NCBI GenBank assembly: GCA_030386875.1
Contig: CM059564.1
Location: 43,048,075-43,112,074, forward strand
DNA: 64,000 bases
Direction of reading: 5' to 3'
Origin: Morinoia aosen
Lineage: Eukaryota; Arthropoda; Malacostraca; Amphipoda; Talitridae
Shown here: positions 10,758-23,980 of the stretch, one piece after another
Layout: each line of letters starts with the position of its first letter
Position numbering within the stretch: the first letter of the stretch is position 1
The notes under the pieces: model-generated
Told to the model about the DNA's origin: nothing
The model's database searches: none
The model's input: the letters and a program-made list of their open reading frames with translations, nothing else
Translations under genes and position numbers: made by a program

Positions 10758-11575
10758 ATTATTTTATTCTCGCATCCATCATAATTTTTAAAGTCATTGC
10801 AAGATCGCCTTGCAACCAGTTCAGTGCAACACTCGGAGACAACCGTCACCTCTGCAACGTAACCCTGAAGAGTTTCTCTCACCTTTTGTAAAGACTTCTT
10901 TTCTGCCCTTTCAAACGATGGACCGCGGGTGACCAAACTTTGTAATTAACGTTATCTCGGACCGGACATTTGCTGTGGCCGGTCACGGTTCCGGCCAGCC
11001 GGAAATGTGGCTGGAATTGCGTCACGTGCGATCGGCTCTCGCCATAGTCGTGAGATGCCACTGATTTTGAATCTCAAGAACAGATTCAGAATAAGAGCTT
11101 AAATTCGAGCGGCACTGCCTATAGGTCAACGTGTGCATATGTGAGCAAGTTTTATTTAAAATCTACTGTGTTTTTGTGACCGAGGTTTTCATTTTGTTGT
11201 GTATGTCATACTTTTATCCTTCACTATTCGTCACTACATTTGAGAGAATGTTTGAGAGTTTTTTATCACATTGGAAAAACTCAAAACGCAATCGATAATG
11301 AGTTTTTCTTTTATTAGGACCAAAATTACGACACAGCTCCATCTTCTGTCCATACTTCTACATTTTTTGCCTCTAAATACGAAAGCGTTCATCTCAACGA
11401 AAATTCAGTCATACTTGCTCAGTGAGAACATATTGATTTTGTTACAGTTTATTTGACTAATTAATTCTAATTTCCTTCATCTATACAATCCTAGATTGAC
11501 ATAATCTGAACCATTCTAACATCTGAACTAGTGATTAAATATCTTACTGCTTTCATCACGGAAGACCACAAAACT
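10758..11575. other. Spacer, nothing recognised
   Basis: A GC-richer patch (about 10850-11060) carries overlapping 60-codon minus frames with no recognisable product. Confidence 0.45.
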
Positions 11576-11579
11576 ATTT

Positions 11580-11698
11580 GCGGTATGATTATATCCTCAA
11601 TTAAAGTTTATGTGATTGTATACACAACTGATTGTATCCTCAATATGATTGTATCCTCAATATGATTGTATCCTGCGATATGATTGTATCCTCAATTC
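11580..11698. repeat. 17-bp tandem repeat, about 4 copies plus a separated one
   Basis: TATGATTGTATCCTCAA is repeated between 11628 and 11698, with an extra diverged copy (TATGATTATATCCTCAA) near 11584. Confidence 0.85.
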
Positions 11699-11905
11699 CA
11701 GAGTGCCGCTAGTCAGCTGGAAGTTTCTCAATGAATAACACGACTCGTTATCCCCTCGTAAAAGATATGAAGTACTGAATTTCGAATTATTGTGACTTGA
11801 TGTGCTAAAATTTGAACCGATTCGAATTGAAATACCAAATATGAATACTAGAATACCTTAGAAGTCATTAAACTCATTCCCTTAAAGTCACCGAACATTT
11901 TCTGG

Positions 11906-12000
11906 TCCACAAGTAGTAGCTAAACTCAAATGGGACCATTGCTTTAGACTTGAGAAGCCATATACTTTCGTATCACTTGTTGTAAATAAATTGTTAACAA
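11906..12000 (+). repeat. Dispersed repeat family A, copy 1
   Basis: Begins CCACAAGTAGTAGCTAAACT, then GGACCATTGCTTTAGACTTG, then TATCACTTGTTGTAAATAAA and TTGTT. The same series of blocks, in the same orientation, occurs at 52552-52658 and 55862-55965. Three interspersed copies mean a mobile or formerly mobile sequence, perhaps the 3' end of a SINE or LINE given the AAATTGTT-type tail of the other copies. Confidence 0.75.
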
Positions 12001-14950
12001 TAAAATAACACTGTGTTTCGGTGTCGAGTCACCCCTAAAATTTGGCGCAGTTTCACGTTTTCCTCGAGAGCGACCACGCCCAGGCGTCCTGCCAGAAGTG
12101 ACCTACATTGGAAGCGGGAATTTTCAGCTTTTACGGCCCCGCACGTGGGTATTACTTGGCCTTGGGTGTTATTGACGGACTTAGTTTTACTGAACTTTAG
12201 GGTCGTCATGGATTTCGAGTCAGAAAATAATGCTAATAAGTAGGTGGAGCGGGAACTGGTTAGCGGAGACACAAAGGGAAAAAGATCTTAAATAGGTAAT
12301 CACTTGTGCAGCTGTAAATGGGAGACGATAACTTCTGAAGTCTAACACCTTCTTCGCTTGGTCTCACATGGTCTCTTGTAACTCGTACCCTTTCATTAAT
12401 TTTTTTCTGACAACCTGTTAATTATATTTAAATGATCTCCCTTAGTTTATTCCGTCATGCAAAGCAAAGAATAAACTAATTTACGACTGCGGTGCTAAGT
12501 TTTTATCAGTGCTTGAAAGATATGAAATTGTGAGAGCATTCAAGCTGAAAATTTAAAATAGTACTAAGCTATTAATTTAATTTTACTTATTTTATGTTTG
12601 TTCGTATTGCAAGATTGCGTGAACCAACTCCGATCAGTTTTTTGTCTATATTTTCCAAAAATTAATGTATGATTAAATATCAAAACTAAATGTTAAAATT
12701 AATACAAACCAAAAATGGAGGTGCTTAATTTCTTTAATAAATAGCCAAAATCGAAAATTGACCAAGTCTACGGATTTAATGCGGATATTTTGAAACGAGA
12801 CTATTTTTTTAACGACACGAAGCATTTCGATGTTAATTTGGAACAGCTCAAATGGTATCATAATGACTGAACAATGTTTAGATAGGTCTAATTATATCAC
12901 TGCAATGCAAAAAACCCAAAATTTCCAGACACATTGCCAAAAGTTGCTGGCATACACACAACTCATCTTGGACGCAATCCTTGATCTGCTAATTTCAAAC
13001 AATATCCATTAAATACCAATTATTTCCAATTGAACCCATGACTTTAGAACAGCTTAAAGTTGAAGTAAAGTTAGCTCGAATTAAGAAGTGAGAAGCTCAG
13101 GAAGAAAAGAGAAAGACGAGTCGAACAAAGGCATTGCGCCGCGTTGCAGCAAAATATGTAGTTGCTGCGTTTGAAAATAGTTTTCCAACTTCACAGTTTG
13201 TGCCATCATTAGGATCTCAAGGACGAGGGGGCGTCCACGACCATGAAAGACGTGAGGGCTTAATGGAATAGACCTAGAAACTTGACCCGCAGAAATCAAA
13301 TCAACGTTCATTGTTTCGACTTGACGAAGTTTACAGGAGCAAGCATGCATATTCTTTCTTGTAGGTTATTGTTTTATTTCGGATTAGAATTTATTTGAAT
13401 AAATGAGGAATAAACTTAGTATACTTGTGCAGTCCTGATGTACTATGTACAAGAAGGAAACCCCATGAAAAAAGAAAAATTAAAGATTTCATAAAATGCT
13501 TATTTTCATAAATGCGCAAATCTTTTTGCACCATTAAAGCAGGGATCATTTTCTTTGAGTTGCTGGGAAAAAACAGTGTTTTTCTCGGTTGTAATCCCTC
13601 ATTGAAGGCATTTGTGCTTACATGTTTTTGTACAGAAACGTAAATGTTAAGGAATAACGTTCAATAACTTTTACTTTTAGCTATAATTTTAAAATTTTGA
13701 ATGGACTATTTTTAAAATTTGAAATGGGCTTAAGTTCAGATGAACTCGGCTGCTACAATTCCAAACTTGCTCATATATATATAAATGATAATATGAAATA
13801 CCTCCTGCAATTCTTTATGGCATGAAGTATCGCGAAAATCTTAAATCATTTCATTTCCACAGCAATTGTTGCTATGAATTTATATTCAGCATTTAATTTC
13901 ATCGGTTAATTATAAATTTTTTTGAGAATTTATTTGTATAAATGCGTCATTAACAAAACTAATGTGTATAACAGTGGTCATTTCTTTTATTGTACGACCA
14001 CGCCAGAACAGAGGGGAATGCAGCTTATGCATAGGAGAGGAGCTAATACACATCCCACCTGCCTCGACCACGCGAGGCACTCGAATGCGACGACGACAGT
14101 CTGCAAAATTGGCATTTTGAGGCCAAAATTCTCAAGTTTGAGTTTTTGCTAACAAGTTTTAACCATATAAGAGTAACAAGAACCCGAATGGGTTTTAGAT
14201 TTAAATGTTGATGGGAAAGTCCATACATGACAATTTTTGTTTTAAAACGGAACGATATTGGCCAGAAAATAGAACGATTTGGCCAGAAATCGCGCGTATG
14301 GCAACACTGCATCTGACTTTCACTGCGGTGGTTCACTGCCAAGGTGATGGCGGCAGTCGCGACTGCGGCTCTGGAATTGCAGTCTCGCTCGCGGCTGGAA
14401 TGCCGTCATGCCGGTATAGGAGGGGCTCCTTTCCAGTTCCTGACTGATGCGACGTGTTGCCCAAGTTCAGGATGCTCTTCTTGCTCTTTTTCAAGAACTT
14501 GGCATTCGCTTTCGTGAAACCGGTTAATACGTTTTGACGGCGGATCTTTTAATTTTATTCATGGAATATTTTATGAGGATGTTTTCATGTTATTAATGTA
14601 CAAAATTCATTTTGAGGCTAAGGTACAAGAAATTATCATTAAGGATTTTTCACAAACTATTCACATAAGGTATTTTCTCAAAGTACAATTTCCTGGTGGC
14701 CCAAATGATCATTTCCATGAAAAACCCCTTGGTTAGCAAATAAAAGCGTCCGCTGTGCAATGTACAAAGTTCAATAAGCCAGTTAATTAGAGGAAGTTTA
14801 TTACGCATTAAAATAGAACTTTCACTTCAAGTGCCACTAGTTCTCACATAACGATGACTAAGAACGCTTACGTGCTGACTGGTCTGTTTTTACTCTCACT
14901 TCTGAAGATGTCAGAACTCAAGACCTGATTTGAAAAACGCACTTACGTTT
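12001..14950. other. Long spacer, no gene recognised
   Basis: Two GC-richer patches (about 12020-12180 and 14290-14460) carry overlapping 60-100 codon frames on both strands; neither strand looks like a known protein. The second contains GCGGCTGG and similar GC-rich text and could be an exon or promoter, but nothing decides this. Confidence 0.4.
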
Positions 14951-15156
14951 TCATGATTGTGACTCATGCTTGCTCATGATTATGAATCATACTTTCTCAT
15001 TATTATGAATCATACTCACTCATGATTAAGAATAATGTTTTTTCATGATTTTGAATCATGCTTGCTCATGATTAAGAATCATGTTTTCTCATGATTATGA
15101 ATCATGCTTTCTCATGTTTCAGAATCATATTTTTCATGATAATGAATCATGAATTC
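14951..15156. repeat. 23-bp hairpin minisatellite, 9 copies
   Basis: Unit TCATGATTATGAATCATG plus CTTTC. The CATGATT and AATCATG halves are perfect inverted repeats around three bases, so each unit can fold on itself. Eight copies are 23 bp and copy 8 is 22 bp. Substitutions are concentrated in the linker and spacer. Confidence 0.93.
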
Positions 15157-18100
15157 TGCTCTTATATCGCATCGGGTGTATATTTCTAAGCGATGTCAAA
15201 AAGCAGCGTTGGTCAGCACTGTTTCGTAGGCACGGCTTATAGATGACTATTGCTCACGACTATTCGGGCGTACTTTTCTCAATGAATTTATTAAAATACT
15301 CAATGATAATGATATTAAGTAAAATATTAGTTTTAAACATGCGAATTTCTATATGTATGGCAAATTTTAGAACAAGAAAATGAGAGGTTTTGTCTTTCTT
15401 CTTTATTTTAACATTTTGAGGCTCCTCTTGCCTTTACATTTTACTTGGTAAAACTACCCACTTATCGCATAAACTTAACAAGCGTAAGAAAATAATGCGA
15501 CAATTAACTTATACATTGTCACAAAAATGAAGGTAAGCATGAGATACTGAGCCTATTATTCTCTGGTCTGTCCCGGCTCATAGGAAAGAAGCTAAATTTG
15601 CGTTGTTTTCTTGAAGCGAGTAAACGAGGCTCGCGGCCGCGGACACTTGAGCAAATTAGGGAGTGACTGGAGCGAGCAGTTTATTGGGCCAGTCTTACCT
15701 TGTAGCTCTTCATTGCAGTCGGCCTTTGTTGCAACTGGGCCTAGAGAAAACAGAAAAAAAGAACTTCCGTCAGATAGAAAACAGGTCGAACTCTAAACTA
15801 TAGTTAACCTACTTAATGCGCACGAGCCCGAACTCATTGATTTCTTTTAGCTACACATACACAAACTCTCACTCTATCGTTGCAATAATTTAATACGTTG
15901 AAGAAGATGGTCGAACTCGATTGAAAGGTCAGCAGCGGACTCTGCTGCTTGGATATTCATCTGCCATTTGACAAGCGTGATCTATTCGTTTTTATGGTCA
16001 TTGAAATTAGTGTAAATTTATTCGAGTCCATCCTTTTGTGGGTTACCTTATCTAAAGAGCTGCGAAGACGATACACGGACACCTACGTGAACTTTGTGGA
16101 GACGATCAAGTCATGCATATACTGATGCACCAAATTTATTCCACGCTACGAAAAAATGCTCCAACCTTCAGAAATCACGGCCACTCACATGCGCATCTAT
16201 CACTGGCGGTCCCATACAGGGAAATACGAGAGCTTTTAATTATCTACTAAATCCGTAATTCCATCCTTAGACCAGTTTACCTAATTTATTTCAAGGTTTT
16301 ATATCCAGAATTGAACGCACTTGCAGACATGAATTTAGCGCTTTTCTAAATGTTTGTTTTTATTTTTATTTCGTGTTATTTGCATTAATAGAGTTGCTAA
16401 AAAGCAAGTTTGTACTACGTAATTGGCATTTATTTATTTGGAGTGTGTTGTGCAGTTTTGATGAATAGAAGCTCAACAGTTCAAAAATATTTAGTCCACA
16501 TTTAACAATAAAATAGCGGTTAGATAACCTGTCCACGAAATTTCCTCCTAACATCAAAATTAATTCATTTCATTGACGTTGCTTGGATGCTATTTTAGTA
16601 CGGGTATTACGAGCAGTCATTCCTGTTATTTGAGCCTAATTTTTGGCAACATCCCCCTAAGAAAATATAAATCTATATTAACACGGAACTATTTCTTGTT
16701 TCTCTCATTACCGTTGCCACTCATTTCCAACTTCGATTATCTTTTCATCTAAATTTTCACATGGAAATTCTGTTTTAAAAGTAGTTTTACGACATCACTT
16801 TAGGTTCAATTGTTCATGTACTAATACTAGTTAATGTATATTGAGGCTTAAAATTTTACAGAAAAACTTTAATCTCGTATTTGACACAATTAGAATTTGA
16901 TAATACAAGTTATATTGCAAAAACTGGACAGCATCAAGCAAAAATGAATGCCCATTAATTCGAGTGAGCTTTATCATAGAGTTTGTAAACTCTACAGTCA
17001 AATGGTGGACCTTATTTTACCCTGTTCACGAGGAAGACAAAAAAAAAGAGCCTTGCTAAAAGAAGCCAAATCTACCAACACCAGCAGGTGCTGATCGTTT
17101 CTCAGCGTCGCAATTATCGACTTTTGCAAGGATCCTGCCAGCAAAATTGACCTGATCCTAATAGAGTCTGGATGCTGTGTCAGGGAAGTTCAACAGGAAG
17201 TTGACATTCAGAATAATACAAAAACTGACGAAGAGCGTCAAGAAAATGCAATGTTCTTTATATCCATGACGAGTTCGGGCTAGTGTAGAATTTTTTACCA
17301 GTGTCTGACAAACGATTGTGATAACGAAATCTTGTTGAGGTCCCATTAGTTTTTTGGTATCTTTTGTGGTGAGGAAGAATATCATTCGTGACCCTCCATG
17401 TTTTAGCCCTAAGCTTCTCCCCCGATGGATTAATTTCTCACTGCATCTCATACTCAGGGCACGGAAAAATAGGAAGTATGGGTTTTTATCCTGCCATTAG
17501 CAGACCCAGAATATTTTATGTAGAGTTTTCGTGACCACTTTTTATTGGCTCTAGAGAATATAGAACAATGGTACATTTCCGTTCAGAGCTCAGGTGTATT
17601 GGCGAATGTTTCACTACGATAAGGGTTGCAAGGTTGACCCTCGACTTCAGAGCAGCAGTAGACTACGTTTCAAGTCTTTTAAAGAAACATTCGCCACGTT
17701 TAGAACACCATAAATAGACGGATATTTTGCTCGAGAATTCATTAGACACGTATATTTAAAAGTTTAAAGCAGTGAAATCACACTTCCTGGTCGTAGTTAG
17801 TTGAATTTGAATTTGCTTAAATACTAGTGTACTGGAATACGATACAGAAATTTGAAGTGCAAGGTTAATACTATTTGAATGATGTTTTCCATCACTGTGT
17901 CTAATGATTAAAATGTATATATCAAAGTGTTACATGAATTGTTAGCTATTACAATTGATGAGTAATCTGCGTTGCTTTTCCAATTATACGCAAATTTCAA
18001 AGCAATTTGGTGAGGCTGACTTGTATTAATGATTAAAACATTTATATTTATTGTTTAATTTTTAATGGGTGCTCAAATGAACAGTCTATGCCCGGTAATA

Positions 18101-18675
18101 TGTCTTCATTGGTATATTTTAGCGAATGATAGTAGGAATAGTTTAATTATTTCCCATTATTTTGGAACGCTGAATAATGTAACCCGGACAGCAGAGATTA
18201 AGTTTTTACCATAGTTTTTAGATAAGTTATAGATAAGTTTTTACCCGTATGTATGTCTTACTAAACTTATTTTAGTATTACATGCAGGATAGGTAGAAAG
18301 TAGTTCAAACTGATTAATTTAAAGAAGTGCCAGTTAAGAGTGAAAACTACTTAGGTGCGTCAAAGAAAGTCATTCAAATATAAAAATTGGCGAAAAATGT
18401 TCATAAGAGAAATTCGCTGCAAAGTAAAGAGAGTTTTCTAGTTTGCTTTTTAGTGATCATTGTGAATTCATTTTAGAGCTAACATACGCACATGAAAATA
18501 TGAGATAACGAAGCTACTTAGTCTATTGTACATCACCCGCGAGTTAATGCAGCTATGGTAAACACATGGGAGTGTACTGTTGGAGATCACCTCATCATAA
18601 ATGAGATAGAAAAATTACAAGAGATGTCGACTAGAGGGACGTGAGACGACTCACTTGCTGCGAACACGGCTCGTA
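15157..18675. other. Long spacer, no gene recognised
   Basis: About 3.5 kb without array or recognised gene. The longest frame is 97 codons on the minus strand at 17158-17451 and matches nothing I know. Confidence 0.45.
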
Positions 18676-18923
18676 AATGACCTTATTAAGGCTTCAGCAA
18701 TGAACTGCTATGAACTACCATGAGATACCATAAACTGTCATGAACTGCCAAGGACTGCTATGAACTACCATGAGACGCCATAAACTGCGGTGAACTACCA
18801 TGGACTGCTATGAACTGTCATGAACTGCCATGAACTGCCGTGAGCTACTATGAACTGCCATGAGCTACCATGAACTGCCTTGAGATGCCATGAACAGGTC
18901 TCCTGAATGACATTATCAAGGCT
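18676..18923. repeat. 10-bp array (19.6 copies) between direct repeats
   Basis: From 18701 to 18896 the decamer TGAACTGCCA repeats without a single indel, varying mainly to TGAACTACCA, TGAGCTACCA and TAAACTGTCA. The array is flanked by an 18-bp direct repeat, AATGACCTTATTAAGGCT at 18676-18693 and AATGACATTATCAAGGCT at 18906-18923 (two mismatches). Confidence 0.92.
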
Positions 18924-20653
18924 ATGTTAATTACATTGTAAAAATTATCAGTGATGAACTTTTCGTTACCCAGTTTAGATTGTTCAGAATCTAAATAAAA
19001 TATAGCAACGTTTGGAGAGCGCTGGATTATTATACACATTATTGACCATGGTGATGACATTCGAACGTACCAAATTCTCCTATATGTCATGCATCCCTTT
19101 CAGACACTCAAAATATCATGGATGAGCGTGTAATAAGTCCTTGCAGAGGTAAAATTTTTGTATTAGTTTTTCAACTTTAATTACGGAGGTAGCGGAGAAG
19201 AACCGTTCACTCTTTTCGAACTGTTACTTATGTCTGTGAAGAGAAAAAAAGAGCGTGACTCACTTATAATCGCAAACACTTAAAAGTTCAAAACCATTTT
19301 CGAGTGACGAACCGGAGTGGTGCCTTCTTCCAATTGTCTTTGCAGCTGGCACAGCTTCAAAAGCAGGTCACGAGGTTTGTTTATTTCTTCAAATGACCCT
19401 TTGCATCTTCTTCGTTGATGAAACACATGCTGTTTTCAAAACCGAAAGCTTTTGCTGTTTGAGGTCGTGCTTGTTACCGGATGTAATTTCAAATAGTGTG
19501 ACGAGTGACCCGTAATTTGTCTTCAACCTTCATTTAGTGATACTTTGAATGTAAAAGAATACTTTGAACAGGCCGGTCCGGGTTCAGATACAATATGAGC
19601 CTCAATTTTCAGAAAACTTTAATTGATAACTGAAACCGAACTTGAGTTCAAAATATTTACACAAAAACGTGGCTAACGGGAATTCAAGTCTTGGGCGTAA
19701 ATATATTAAAGTTCCGTTGTTGAAAGATGTCTTCAATCATTGAATTTTCTATCAGAAAACCAGGACATTCATAACAATCAAAATAATTTTTCTGCTAAAA
19801 TAATTTTTTTACAGGCTGTTCGGTACTTTTCTGATTCAATTTTCATACAGGAATAATTTTTATTTAAAAACTGCAGTTAGGGTGAAAGCAACATAATTAC
19901 GTTGATCATATTTTGATTTGCCATTCACATGTATTTAGCTTCAATGAAATTCAAACCTTCGTATTTTCCACGTCGAAATTAAATATTGCAGTATCGGAAC
20001 CTCATACAATACGAAAAGTGGACAGTATAGTTGACTTAACGTTTTTTTTAAAACAGTCTTCTCTCCGAAATTACCACCGCAACTGACAACAACTCTAATA
20101 CAAAGCACTAATTCCAGCATGGTGTACATCGAATGTAACGAGTATCTCTCAACAATTAATAATTACTAGAAAATTCCCTTTACTTGAGCGTTTCAGAGAA
20201 CTTGAAATGCATTTGAACATCGAAAAAGGGGTACGAAAAAAAGCGAACCAAAGATAAAATCGTCGCTGTTTCTGTAGCCATTATACCGAAGACGCATGAA
20301 AGTTTACAAATAAACGCGCCAATTTTTCTCTCCAATTCAATAATGCTAGAAAACTGCCAGGAAGTAAAAAATCAAATCATGTTGAATCTCTTCAATTGTT
20401 GCTACCGTCACGCGATGACTTTGATGAGAAGCGGAACGTCTTCTCATGCCACGGAAAAGTAATGGAAAAAGCGAGAGAACTCCTCAGGATTTTTCTATAA
20501 GATATTATCGTTGGGGCATTCCCACGGAGGTGCTAGACGGATTCCCAAGGATTCTTTCTCATTCTCAATCGTATGCGTGACACTTTATGTGTGTATGTAT
20601 GAATGAAATTCAAGTTCAGACCGTGCATGCTGTAAAATACTTCCGTTTTATTG
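18924..20653. other. Spacer, nothing recognised
   Basis: No repeat or gene supported; scattered short frames only. Confidence 0.5.
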
Positions 20654-20886
20654 GCAGCCTCAGGGCACTTTTCCGTATGGTCCTGTATTATTATTGTATC
20701 AAATGAACCTTGATATTTTGACGGTGGTTGTGTTTAATTTTAACTAATTTTGGAATAAATGAGACCCATGTTCCCATTTATCAGCAACCTCAGCGTATTT
20801 TTCTAAGTTGCCTCATATTATTGTATCAAAAAACTTTATTTATTGACGCTGGTTATACTTTAATTTAATTTTGGAATGAATGAGAC
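20654..20886. repeat. Diverged tandem duplication, period about 122-125 bp
   Basis: Both halves run CAGC..CCTCAG, TATTATTGTATCAAA, TATTTTGACGGTGGTT (or TATTGACGCTGGTT), TAATTTTGGAATAAATGAGA (or GAATGAATGAGA). Confidence 0.85.
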
Positions 20887-22506
20887 GTTTCATTTTTGAA
20901 GGTACCAAATAAACATCGCATCAGTTAATGGTTCTTTGCATTCACAGGCATCTGATTTTAATTCAAATGAAACGCGAGAATTTTATTATGTGTCTTGTTT
21001 ACTGTTTGTTTTAACTTATAGAGAACTATTTAATTTTGTGAGATTTTGATATAGCACATAACAGTTTCTCAAATAGTGATGCGAGGAAGTGAAGAAGAAG
21101 ATCTTCTACAGATGGTTCATAATGTTTTTTTTATTTTCAGGGTTTTTATCTGAAGCTGATGAGTTAAAAGATCGTTCCGAATTATGCTTTCCCCACACTG
21201 ATGCCCATCATCGACTCTTATAGTTCAACAATTTAAACTCAATTAAGACATGTGTGCTCCCAGTTAGCACCCCTATTTTTGTGGCATTCTTTACCGAGAC
21301 TGGCATTGTTTGTGGTGTGATACGCAGGTGAAAGTTTGATGCTCCAAGGTTGCGTGATTTTATCAGTACGAATTTGACGATATGACTGTCGACTGCTCCG
21401 CCACAGCTAACTGCCAATGAATAAATAAATTTAGGGCTCAGAAAGTCAATACACAGAGTCATGAAAGACCAGAAAAAATGAGACACACTACTGATACCGA
21501 AAACTCAGACGGTTCATGAATCCATTCGAATACGAATACATTTCGATAAAGGGTCCAGTCCACGGCACGTTATGTATGATTTACTCGATGATGGTCTACA
21601 GAACCCTCAATTTAATTTCCACGTCCTCACTCAATATTTTGGAAAATTTTGGTATCAGCTGCAAAGCAGTAAAGAGCTCCTCTTTTTGTGATCTCTTATG
21701 CTCATGATGTAAGCATGCCTCGTAGCACCTTCCTGAAAGCTGAGTGTTCTCGCATCTTTCTTGCACTGAGTTCTTATATTTTTCAATAACCTTGTGAAGC
21801 TTCAGAAACTTGGTATTACAAAAATAATTCATCCAGGCTGAAAATGAACTCATTTTTTATAATCATGCTGGTTATTTTGTTCTCTGGGATTATTCTAACG
21901 TCATTGGGGGGGGGGACAAAATTATCTCTATTTTTGACAAATCTTTTTTATCGTTGACATGTATTGCTCTCTCATGTCAACGTTCCGAGGGAACTCCGCA
22001 ATCAGAGATTCGAAGTCGACGGAGTTTCACACCCCATTTCCTTGGCCCCTACAAAACCTTCCTTATAACGTTCATTCAAACCAAATTACAACAATCAACG
22101 GCGCAAAACTCTTGTTGGAATTAATTACTAAATGAAGTAAGACAGTAACAAGAGAAGAAACTTGCGCAACAACATCATTATTAATGAGTGCTTGAAGACA
22201 ACTTAACAGCGAACTTAGGTCGTTGTTTAGCAAGCTCAAATTACTGATATGGTTTACATAAAAATACTGTTTAACATAACTCTTGCTCTGCTCCCTCCTA
22301 CACATTAGATCTCTTTTTTGTAACTATGTTCTTAACTACAAAGCCTTGTGTTTAAATAAGCGTTTTATTTCATATTGCAATAACTTGAGGTTTTAAAACG
22401 CAGGAATTCACATAAAATCATAAATATATATTTATTGTACTGTACTGGTGTCAGAGATGAACTACACAATAAATGTTCTGAAAAGTGTCACTATGTTATT
22501 TTTACT
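20887..22506. other. Spacer with a G10 run
   Basis: A run of ten G lies at 21906-21915. Frames of 60-92 codons overlap on both strands (21208-21853) without recognisable product. Confidence 0.5.
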
Positions 22507-22618
22507 AGAGATTTATACGTATTGCGCTGTTTTTATTTAATTTTTCTCATTTATTTCCAGGAAACACTTACATATTGCACTGTTTTTATTATATTTCTCA
22601 TTATATTATTCTTATTTA
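22507..22618. repeat. Tandem duplication, period 59 bp
   Basis: GTATTGCGCTGTTTTTATTT followed by TTCTCATTTATT (22519-22556) recurs as ATATTGCACTGTTTTTATTA followed by TTCTCATTATAT (22572-22613). It lies inside an 86-codon hydrophobic frame that is probably a by-product of T-richness. Confidence 0.8.
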
Positions 22619-23740
22619 TATGTTTACAAGAAATGCATAGAGATAACGCTGCTTTATTTTCGAGCTATATAAGTATGTATTCGCTCCACATGTGAACCAC
22701 CCACACAAGTAGTGCAGCTTAATAAACGTTCAAGATCATTATTAAAAGTTGTGTAAACTTCGAGCATTATTTAGAATTTCCTGCCTGGCATTTACCAAGC
22801 GAGTTTTTACTCGCACTAGTCGATCAAAGCAAGACGAAGAGCAGCGAGTTTTTCTGCGGCAGTTTCATGTTTCAGTAAAAGTTGTGGAACTTGTAGCAAA
22901 GAGAATAAATTCTCCTCGTACGGCAAAAAAAAATCAACACAACATAAAACTCTGAATATGAAAATAAGTATGGATTATCATATGATAGCACGAGATGCAA
23001 GATTTTGTGTATAAAAATGCTTTTGCGGCTAAATCTGAAGACTTGCAAGTATCAGTCATAATTTTTGCTCTCCGGTATTATATTTTCAGGAGAACTGAGC
23101 AAGTTTATAAATTTGTTGAACTCTATAGATAAATGATTCCCATAAATGTTTTTAGAGATAAAATCTGTTATTTTACAGTAAAAAGTAATGGACGTAGGTT
23201 CAATATATTCTTTACTCTCAGTTTCTAGTCACTCATCTTGATAAAATTGAGTTCCTTTGTGTACCCAGGGCAGTTTTTCTGCAACTTTCAATTTCTTATC
23301 TTCTTTCAATGCCTTTCAAAATCCCAGGCATGCGACAGAAAAACAAAATTATTTTACAGGAGTAATGTGGCCAGCAATAAAAATGCACCTCTTTGGTAGA
23401 AATGAATATCATTCTGCAGATGTTAGTTGGTTATTTCACTACTCTATTCCGATTTTTCCTAAGTATGTTTACTAGCTTAAATAACTCCATGTATCGAGTT
23501 GTCAAGAATTCCCAATCAAAAAAGTTAATGCTTATAATTAACATACTTTCATCTTAACAAAAAATTTAAAGCCTTCAAAGAGCGGTTCGACTGATTTTTC
23601 GTGAGTAAAATGATTATATGAATGAACAGATAGTTAAAATAGTTCCTTTTTTCCGTGTTTTTGAAGTCACAGCTTTGTTCCCTGTCGTTTTTAATTTGGC
23701 TACATAGTCTATATTTTTCGCCACGCCATCTAGTCTATCT
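22619..23740. other. Spacer, nothing recognised
   Basis: No repeat or gene supported. Confidence 0.5.
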
Positions 23741-23980
23741 TTTCGGAGTCTATCTTTCATAGTCATAGTCTATCTTTCATAGTCATAGTCTATCTTTCAT
23801 AGTCATAGTCTATCTTTCATAGTCATAGTCTATCTTTCATAGTCATAGTCTATCTTTCATAGCCATAGTCTATCCTTCATAGTCATAGTCTATCTTTCAT
23901 AGTCATAGTCTATCTTTCATTGTCATAGTCCATCTTTCATAGTCATAGTCTATCTTTCATAGCCATAGTCTATCTTTTTC
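23741..23980. repeat. 20-bp minisatellite, about 12 copies
   Basis: AGTCATAGTCTATCTTTCAT repeats in exact 20-bp register from 23761 to 23960, with truncated entry (23743-23760) and exit (23961-23980) copies. Single-copy relatives of the motif (TAGTCTATATTTTT, TAGTCTATCTTTT) just upstream show the likely seed. The 20-bp period is not a multiple of three and no frame stays open. Confidence 0.97.

Noticed and set aside
12001-12272. Overlapping 76- and 92-codon frames on opposite strands
   Set aside because: Both strands are equally open, neither shows a recognisable motif, and the patch is merely GC-richer than its surroundings.
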